This document shows, piece by piece, positions 59,230-64,000 of a stretch of 64,000 nucleotides of DNA. Position 1 is the stretch's first letter; every line of letters begins with the position of its first letter. The notes below the pieces were generated by a model. The model saw nothing but the letters and a program-made list of their open reading frames with translations, ran no database searches and was not told where the DNA came from. Origin of the DNA: Zygaena filipendulae (Eukaryota; Arthropoda; Insecta; Lepidoptera; Zygaenidae); assembly GCA_907165275.2 (NCBI GenBank), contig OU015661.1, forward strand, positions 1,557,501-1,621,500, written 5' to 3'. Position numbers and translations under genes: made by a program.

Positions 59230-59954
59230 TTTTTTGAAGCTTTTATGTATAAACCTTTCCCACTTTTGTAAGGCTTTATGTATAAGCCTTTTCCCAGTGC
59301 TATAGCCTCCATGGTTTTATTATGACGCTCTGTCTCCTGCAAATTCTTTTGAGCAGATTTATAATCATTCACAGTTTTTGCAATTCCAGACGCTCCTCCC
59401 GCCAGAGCGCCTAGAGCTGATAAACCCGCAAATATTGGGATAAGTGGTAATATTCCTCCGGTTTTTGGTATTGGTATCACTCGAGGTAATTTGATTTGAC
59501 GAGCTAGCGGAATCATTCTTTTAGCAGCTGCATAAGACAGGTTTATCAGCGTTTTACGGTTTTTTGGTTTTAGCTTTTTAACATGTGAACGAATTTTCGT
59601 GACAAAATGTTTGAATGATTTAACTCCCCAACCCGATTTTACTTTAGCTTTCATCGCTTTACTAACCAGCCATGAGACCAATTTTTCACCTTTCCCTGCA
59701 TCCTTTGCTTCTAACCTCTTTTTAGCCATGTCTAACAATTGTAAATCCGCTTTGTGACGATTAGGTAAATCTGTGTTATTGGCGTAGGCGATATCGTGGT
59801 GCATGCAGGCTTCGTCCAACTTGTTAACCCCGCGATCACCTCTTTGTAAACGTTTCTGAAGTTTTGTTCCTGGTCCACAGTAATTATACCCAGGTATATG
59901 AATCTCAAAAGGTAAGTTATTTATTAAATTGTTAACGAGTCCACCACCATGCAT
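59226..59954 (-). CDS. Phospholipase A2-like virion protein
   Basis: 242 residues. Residues 20-85 match the parvovirus VP1-type PLA2: calcium loop YCGPG (25-29) and catalytic HDIAY (H53, D54, Y57). In viruses this activity opens endosomal membranes during entry. The rest is Lys-rich, with a Gly/Ala-rich hydrophobic stretch at 168-192 (membrane-active in appearance), and a short GKGLYIK repeat at the end. Proteins with this layout occur in arthropod Polintons and adintoviruses. Start is the ATG giving MHGGGL. Its stop is overlapped by the protease frame (see the frameshift site). Confidence 0.88.
   Translation of the reverse strand: MHGGGLVNNLINNLPFEIHIPGYNYCGPGTKLQKRLQRGDRGVNKLDEACMHHDIAYANNTDLPNRHKADLQLLDMAKKRLEAKDAGKGEKLVSWLVSKAMKAKVKSGWGVKSFKHFVTKIRSHVKKLKPKNRKTLINLSYAAAKRMIPLARQIKLPRVIPIPKTGGILPLIPIFAGLSALGALAGGASGIAKTVNDYKSAQKNLQETERHNKTMEAIALGKGLYIKPYKSGKGLYIKASKN
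59229..59235 (-). promoter_or_regulatory. Candidate -1 ribosomal frameshift site
   Basis: On the minus strand the PLA2 frame ends TCA AAA AAC TAA. A AAA AAC is a canonical -1 slippery heptamer in the correct phase, touching the stop codon (59228-59226). A slip of one base back enters the protease frame exactly. Downstream a small hairpin (CAAATGT/ACATTTTG) is possible about 25 bases away; no strong pseudoknot was evident by eye. Confidence 0.7.
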
Positions 59955-60007
59955 GACTCGTATTAAAATGACTAAAGTAACGATACTGTTTATAGTTTTA
60001 TATCTTC

Positions 60008-60943
60008 TTAACTTAACAATGTGGATTTATCAATCCAGCTGTTTTCATCAGGAGGTAACCCTAACCATTTAACGAATATCTTACTCCCTTTCTTTTTCAA
60101 CACTTTTTCTATTAAATACACATTAGGATAGTTAGTCTTCTGCAGTTCTTGTTCATAAAAACTTCCTAAAATAGGCTGCTTACGTTGATCTTCAATGTGG
60201 TACGTTTGTGGAATGGTATTATTTACTTTCTTTACAGTAAATAATTCTGTAGACCAATTAGGAGTATATCCCTTTTCAAAACAATTTTTGTATTTACTAA
60301 TACGAACGCAATCCCCAGCCTTAAATTTAGATTTTTGTGGTACAGATGGAAAAGAGTGTAATTTATTAATATTTCTTTTTACGTCTGGTTCTATAGTTTT
60401 ATTAATTTCTGCAGGCTTAAAACCAGTGGTGCGATGTTTTGTGGTGTTATAAGACTGCATAATATTATTCAAAGTTTTGTCAGACCATTTATAACTCCCA
60501 ATCAGACTAAAGTGTTTGAACAGTCTTTGCTTTATAGTTTTGATAAGACGTTCAACAATTGAAGCTTTTTTTATAGAAAACGTCGAATAATGGGTAATTT
60601 TATTCGTCTTCATAAGCTTTTGAAACGAATCGTTGTAGAACTCGTTCCCCATATCGGTTTGCAAATTGTACGGCCTTCTTTGGCTTCGGATTAAAATATG
60701 TTTAAAAGCTTGAGTTACATCAAGTTTTTTCTTTGATTTCAACGGTTCAGCCCAGGCATACTTTGTAAAGCAATCTATTACTATAAGGATATATTTATTG
60801 TTGTTGTTATATTTTCGAAGAGATTGCATATCTATCAAATCGGCTTGCCACAAATCATCGATTCCCTTAAGAAAAACAGGACGTCTTGTAAAGTTTTTTC
60901 GAGCGGCTTTGTGGATTTCATTGACTACTTCCTGTTTTGTCAT
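60008..60943 (-). CDS. int: Retroviral-type integrase with chromodomain
   Basis: 311 residues from ATG at 60943. Catalytic triad D35 (QADLID), D97 (QTDMGNEF), E131 (SIVERLIKTIK) gives the DDE core of retroviral integrases. The C-terminal segment YLIEKVLKKKGSKIFVKWLGLPPDENSWI is a chromodomain, which may steer insertion to particular chromatin. An N-terminal HHCC zinc domain is not seen. The enzyme would join element ends to the target and produce the 6-bp duplication. The frame is open slightly upstream of the ATG and overlaps the end of the fibre-like gene. Confidence 0.95.
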   Translation of the reverse strand: MTKQEVVNEIHKAARKNFTRRPVFLKGIDDLWQADLIDMQSLRKYNNNNKYILIVIDCFTKYAWAEPLKSKKKLDVTQAFKHILIRSQRRPYNLQTDMGNEFYNDSFQKLMKTNKITHYSTFSIKKASIVERLIKTIKQRLFKHFSLIGSYKWSDKTLNNIMQSYNTTKHRTTGFKPAEINKTIEPDVKRNINKLHSFPSVPQKSKFKAGDCVRISKYKNCFEKGYTPNWSTELFTVKKVNNTIPQTYHIEDQRKQPILGSFYEQELQKTNYPNVYLIEKVLKKKGSKIFVKWLGLPPDENSWIDKSTLLS

Positions 60944-60956
60944 TTTGTAATGCACT

Positions 60957-61508
60957 TTAAATCTCGTTGTCCACCCCGTTCTTGTTCAGTTTCTCTTCCA
61001 ACTGATTTACTAACCCTAAAGACGTTGCTTTTAAAGTAGACTCATCAATTTGAGAACGTAAGCTGTCAATAAGGCCATTGAATTCTTTAAACATCTTGGT
61101 GTTTAGTTGGTCTACATACTCCTTGTTAACAGCATCATCTGCTTCTACTGGATGTTTGATGCCTCTCAGTCTAGCTGTTTGTAAATCATAATCTCCATTA
61201 TGAGATCTCAACAAAGCATTGTATGCTTTTAAAGTAGATGTAACGGTATTTGTAATGTCAATTATAATTTGTGAACGCATATTTTCAACATGGTTATTGA
61301 ATTCTTTTATAATCATATCATGTAATTGATCGACATACTCTTTATTAACCGCATCGTATGCTTCTATAGGAAATTTGATGCCTCTTAGTCTAGCTGTTTT
61401 TAGATCATAATCACCATTTTCAGATTTCATTAACACCTTGTCATTAAATGTAAACTCTGACAAACGTATTCTTTTATGAATATGATGACCAAATTTGTCT
61501 ATACTCAT
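60957..61508 (-). CDS. Fibre- or tail-like repeat protein
   Basis: 183 residues with two 73-residue repeats. The blocks at about 31-62 and 104-135 each contain NGDYDL.TARLRGIK.P.EA.DAVNKEYVDQL. The DAVNKEYVD motif is the same as in phage tail-fibre repeats. Between and after the blocks are heptad-like stretches that could form a trimeric coiled coil. Probably a receptor-binding spike or fibre; the function is inferred. Confidence 0.65.
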   Translation of the reverse strand: MSIDKFGHHIHKRIRLSEFTFNDKVLMKSENGDYDLKTARLRGIKFPIEAYDAVNKEYVDQLHDMIIKEFNNHVENMRSQIIIDITNTVTSTLKAYNALLRSHNGDYDLQTARLRGIKHPVEADDAVNKEYVDQLNTKMFKEFNGLIDSLRSQIDESTLKATSLGLVNQLEEKLNKNGVDNEI

Positions 61509-61588
61509 ATTTTAAGGTAGGACCTGCTACTTAGGGAGGCTAAATATAAAATGAAACTAATCGTTAGTAATGCACATATTTATTTTAT

Positions 61589-62464
61589 TTAGGCATTAAT
61601 GAGTCCACTTTCACGCAATTCTTCTATGATAGAAATGATTTCATTGTCAACTCCGGTGTTACCAGCTTCTCGTGATGCTATCAATAGTTTTAATCGTTCC
61701 ACCAATTCATTAGGATCGTCCCAGTATACTAAGTCGACATCGTTTCGTATTTTTTTCATTGACGGTAAGCCTTCTCCTTTCGTTTGTTTTATATTAAACA
61801 GAGGTCTAATGATTTGGACGTATTTTTGTCCTTTATTACTTTTGATGGGTTTTTTTGAATCGTAATCTCGACGGTGAGCGTTTGTGTTCATTAACATAGT
61901 TTTGTAATTTTTCATGTCGCTATCCGTAATTAATTTTAAATCGATATCTTTTTTAAGCAACAATTGTTTTAAGCCAGGAGTGGTAGCGTACTTATGTCCA
62001 GCTACAGATATAAATCGATCACCGATCGTTATAGGAGATGAACCTAACATAAGTTTTCCTTTTTCTGATCTAACACCAAATACAACATCATCTAACGCCT
62101 CTGAAGACACAGACCATGACGAGGTATTTTTATCATCGAGAGTTGTATCAATAACGGATGAAACTGAGGGGTCTGTGTCTAAATCAGATTCTGAATTATC
62201 TGTATAATAATTATCACTGCTCTCATCCTTGGTGTCTTTAACAGTACCGGTGTTATGGTTGGTGTTGCCTTCAGATTTTTCAATCAGCTTTTGTTTTGTT
62301 GCTTTTTCATTAGCTTTCGTAAATTGAGCAAGAGGTTCTGTGACCGGCTTGAACACGGTTTCCAATGCACGTTTATTTTCAATTTCGACATTTCTCATTT
62401 TTCGCACCTTTTTCTTAACTGCTTCTGCAGCATCAACAATTCGTCTTTTTAATGATTTTTCCAT
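61589..62464 (-). CDS. Conserved Polinton protein of unknown function
   Basis: 291 residues. It has a basic coiled-coil-like start (EAVKKKVRKMRNVEIENKRAL), a long Ser/Asp-rich acidic middle, and a conserved C-terminal part with YATTPGLKQLLL, then VDLVYWDDPNELVERLKLLI and the end EIISIIEELRESGLI. The same architecture is familiar from other arthropod Polintons, with no assigned role. A scaffold or core protein would fit its charge pattern and its position among structural genes. Confidence 0.65.
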   Translation of the reverse strand: MEKSLKRRIVDAAEAVKKKVRKMRNVEIENKRALETVFKPVTEPLAQFTKANEKATKQKLIEKSEGNTNHNTGTVKDTKDESSDNYYTDNSESDLDTDPSVSSVIDTTLDDKNTSSWSVSSEALDDVVFGVRSEKGKLMLGSSPITIGDRFISVAGHKYATTPGLKQLLLKKDIDLKLITDSDMKNYKTMLMNTNAHRRDYDSKKPIKSNKGQKYVQIIRPLFNIKQTKGEGLPSMKKIRNDVDLVYWDDPNELVERLKLLIASREAGNTGVDNEIISIIEELRESGLINA

Positions 62465-62559
62465 TATAACCGGACGAGTCGTTAATGATTTAGCATCCGA
62501 TAACGAATGAAGTTTAAAACATGCGTTCCTCTATTTAAAGGTATTATTTATGTTCTTTG

Positions 62560-63246
62560 TTAGTCGAACACCACAAAAGTGTCTAATTTGTTTCTATAGC
62601 AACCATTATTTTTAGTACAATCCTTGTTTATAACCAAATAATTGTAAGGATTGATCCAAATCTTTGAACACATTTCGCGAAATTGACCCCACGTCATGTC
62701 TGTATTAACGTGCTCATCATAAACATGTTTCATATTGGTTTCATCTTGTTTAAAAAGTATAATTAAATTCGCGTTATCTCTCACTAACTGTTTAGGGATT
62801 TTACTATATGTTTGGTTGAGATAAAAACAATCAATATATTTGTGTCTGCCCATTGCAAAGTAATCTCGTATGTTATTCTGATTTTCACATGCAACGTCGT
62901 CAAATACAATCACGGAGTAGGGTTTAGCATCTTGTAGACTTAAAACTTCATCTTTATCACGATACTTTTCAAATAAAACATTTGGAACTCGTTCCAAAAC
63001 CTTTTCTAAAAACACATATTTTGGTTGTTGTAATGTTTTAGAATAAACATACACATTTCGATAATGTAACCCGTTTTCGTGCAAAAGTAGTCCAATCATC
63101 AAATTTGTTTTCCCACAGCTCGACGGTCCACAAATGATGCATCGTACAGTGCTAGGTAGAAGCCTTCCATGACGTGACATGGTATTTTTTACTTCGACAA
63201 AAACATTATCAATATTTAACGATTGTGACTGTTTAACAAACTTCAT
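62560..63246 (-). CDS. FtsK/HerA-type genome-packaging ATPase
   Basis: 228 residues. Walker A GPSSCGKT (40-47), Walker B VIVFDD (112-117), then the conserved NQTYSKIPKQLVRDNANLIILF segment. This is the A32-like packaging ATPase of Polintons and related viruses, expected to pump DNA into the capsid. It is the first gene inside the right end, 240 bases from the terminal repeat, and heads the minus-strand block. Confidence 0.94.
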   Translation of the reverse strand: MKFVKQSQSLNIDNVFVEVKNTMSRHGRLLPSTVRCIICGPSSCGKTNLMIGLLLHENGLHYRNVYVYSKTLQQPKYVFLEKVLERVPNVLFEKYRDKDEVLSLQDAKPYSVIVFDDVACENQNNIRDYFAMGRHKYIDCFYLNQTYSKIPKQLVRDNANLIILFKQDETNMKHVYDEHVNTDMTWGQFREMCSKIWINPYNYLVINKDCTKNNGCYRNKLDTFVVFD

Positions 63247-63486
63247 GATGCACGTGTCAAGTCAGTAGTGTGCTATTTCGTTAGTTACATTTATTTTTAA
63301 GTCAAAACATGACAACTACCAGACGTCTAATCGTTTCATGGTATGGATTTCGCTGTATTATCATTCCACAGATAAATCTTTTGTAATTGATCTGACAAAT
63401 GATCGATCCGACAAATGAATCTTTTTGATTGTGTGGTCCAGGGCCTGGACCACTGGAATGATTTTGCGAGCGATAATTGTTTTTGC
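63247..63486 (-). promoter_or_regulatory. Probable promoter region for the Polinton minus-strand genes
   Basis: The only non-coding space upstream of the ATPase and the gene block. It includes the third 91-bp unit and CAGGGCCTGGACCA, a short inverted repeat. No clear TATA box was seen. Confidence 0.3.
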
Positions 63487-63715
63487 ATGATCGATCCGAC
63501 AAGTGAATCATTTTGATTGGTATATATTGTATGGTCTGGACCATCGGAGTGATTTCGCGAGCGATAATTGTTTTTGCATGATCGATCCGACAAGTGAATC
63601 ATTTTGATTGGTATATATTGTATGGTCTGGACCATCGGAGTGATTTCGCGAGCGAGCACGTGCTCGCTCATTGCGAAAGAACGAAGTGGTCCAGAACATA
63701 CAATATATACCTACT
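63487..63715 (-). repeat. Polinton right terminal inverted repeat
   Basis: Inverse of 46794-47022. On this side a third, diverged 91-bp unit follows inward (about 63390-63486), so the ends differ in unit number (2 versus 3). The inner border TCGATCATTTGTCAGATCAA resembles the left inner border TCGATCATTTATTTGATCAA. Confidence 0.92.
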
Positions 63716-63721
63716 CGCGTA
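63716..63721. repeat. Target-site duplication of the Polinton, right
   Basis: CGCGTA, matching 46788-46793 exactly. Confidence 0.9.
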
Positions 63722-63825
63722 TGGGTACTATGTCTAGATTAGGGTTCAAATGCAAAAGCGTGGTACACCGTACCACAGATAATATAATACTATACACTGT
63801 ACACATCATAACTCCGTGTTAACCA

Positions 63826-64000
63826 GGGGCCTTATTCAATATGACCATAACACGCCGCGTTAAGATAAGACGCCGCAAAAACTGCCTTGCCCTCGTAATC
63901 AAAGAAGTTTTACTCCAAAAGAATACATTTACCAAAGTTTCTTATTGCTTAAACATTGATATATCAATGGGCTTAAAGAATAACAATCCCTAATTATATG
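63826..64000. mobile_element. MITE, CCCTTATTCACTATGACCA family, partial
   Basis: Same left end and first 90 bases as the element at 9001-9229 (CATAACACGCCGCGTTAAG); runs off the window. Confidence 0.55.

Larger units (their letters stand above)
46794..63715. mobile_element. Complete Polinton/Maverick (adintovirus-like) virus-transposon
   Basis: A 16,922-bp element that starts AGTAGGTATATATTG and ends with the inverse, giving the AG...CT ends typical of Polintons. It has 229-bp identical terminal repeats and a perfect 6-bp target duplication. It carries the whole core set: protein-primed DNA polymerase B, retroviral-type integrase, packaging ATPase, adenain-type protease, major and minor capsid proteins. 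A parvovirus-like PLA2 protein, a fibre-like protein and an IAP are also present. The core genes I translated show no internal stops and identical ends, so insertion looks recent. The gene set matches what is described for adintoviruses (Polintons with presumed virion stage). Whether it still makes particles cannot be told from sequence. Confidence 0.95.

Overview
The window looks like nuclear DNA of a moth or butterfly. It is AT-rich, its genes carry introns, and it is crowded with short transposons, above all TC...CTAG Helitron-like repeats of the kind common in Lepidoptera. A complete 16.9-kb virus-like transposon of the Polinton/Maverick (adintovirus-like) class sits at its right end. The species cannot be named from the sequence alone.

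Layout. (1) 1.09-17.97 kb, minus strand: twelve exons of a KIF12-type kinesin, with motor, neck and start of coiled coil; its 3' end lies beyond the left edge. The introns hold many non-autonomous transposons. (2) 18-27 kb: intergenic DNA, almost all recognisable parts being transposons, including a pogo-like relic with a PHD-finger end and a LINE fragment. (3) 27.5-33.1 kb, plus strand: a four-exon gene for a secreted Arg/Asp/Tyr-rich protein with six RGTGYD repeats. One exon (30530-30661) is supported only by splice sites and reading phase. (4) 33.2-46.8 kb: mostly non-coding, with a probable first coding exon at 35706-35797 and many repeats. (5) 46794-63715: the Polinton, flanked by a perfect 6-bp duplication (CGCGTA) and starting AG / ending CT. 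(6) 63.7-64 kb: host flank.

The Polinton appears structurally intact. Its left part encodes a BIR-RING inhibitor-of-apoptosis protein (minus), then on the plus strand a spliced gene of unknown function, a protein-primed family B DNA polymerase and a small unknown gene. Its right half is a compact minus-strand block. In transcription order it reads packaging ATPase, a conserved acidic/basic protein of unknown role, a fibre-like repeat protein, retroviral-type integrase with chromodomain, phospholipase A2 capsid-like protein, adenain-type cysteine protease, minor capsid protein, a tiny basic repeat protein, major capsid protein, and a small possible nuclease-like protein. Integrase and polymerase would mobilise and copy the element. 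ATPase, protease and capsid genes imply that it can, or recently could, make virions; PLA2 suggests membrane escape and the IAP suggests control of host cell death.

The most unusual detail is the PLA2/protease junction. The protease frame has no usable upstream ATG, and the PLA2 frame ends on a textbook -1 slippery heptamer (A AAA AAC) directly before its stop codon, with the protease in the -1 frame. This predicts a PLA2-protease fusion made by programmed frameshifting.
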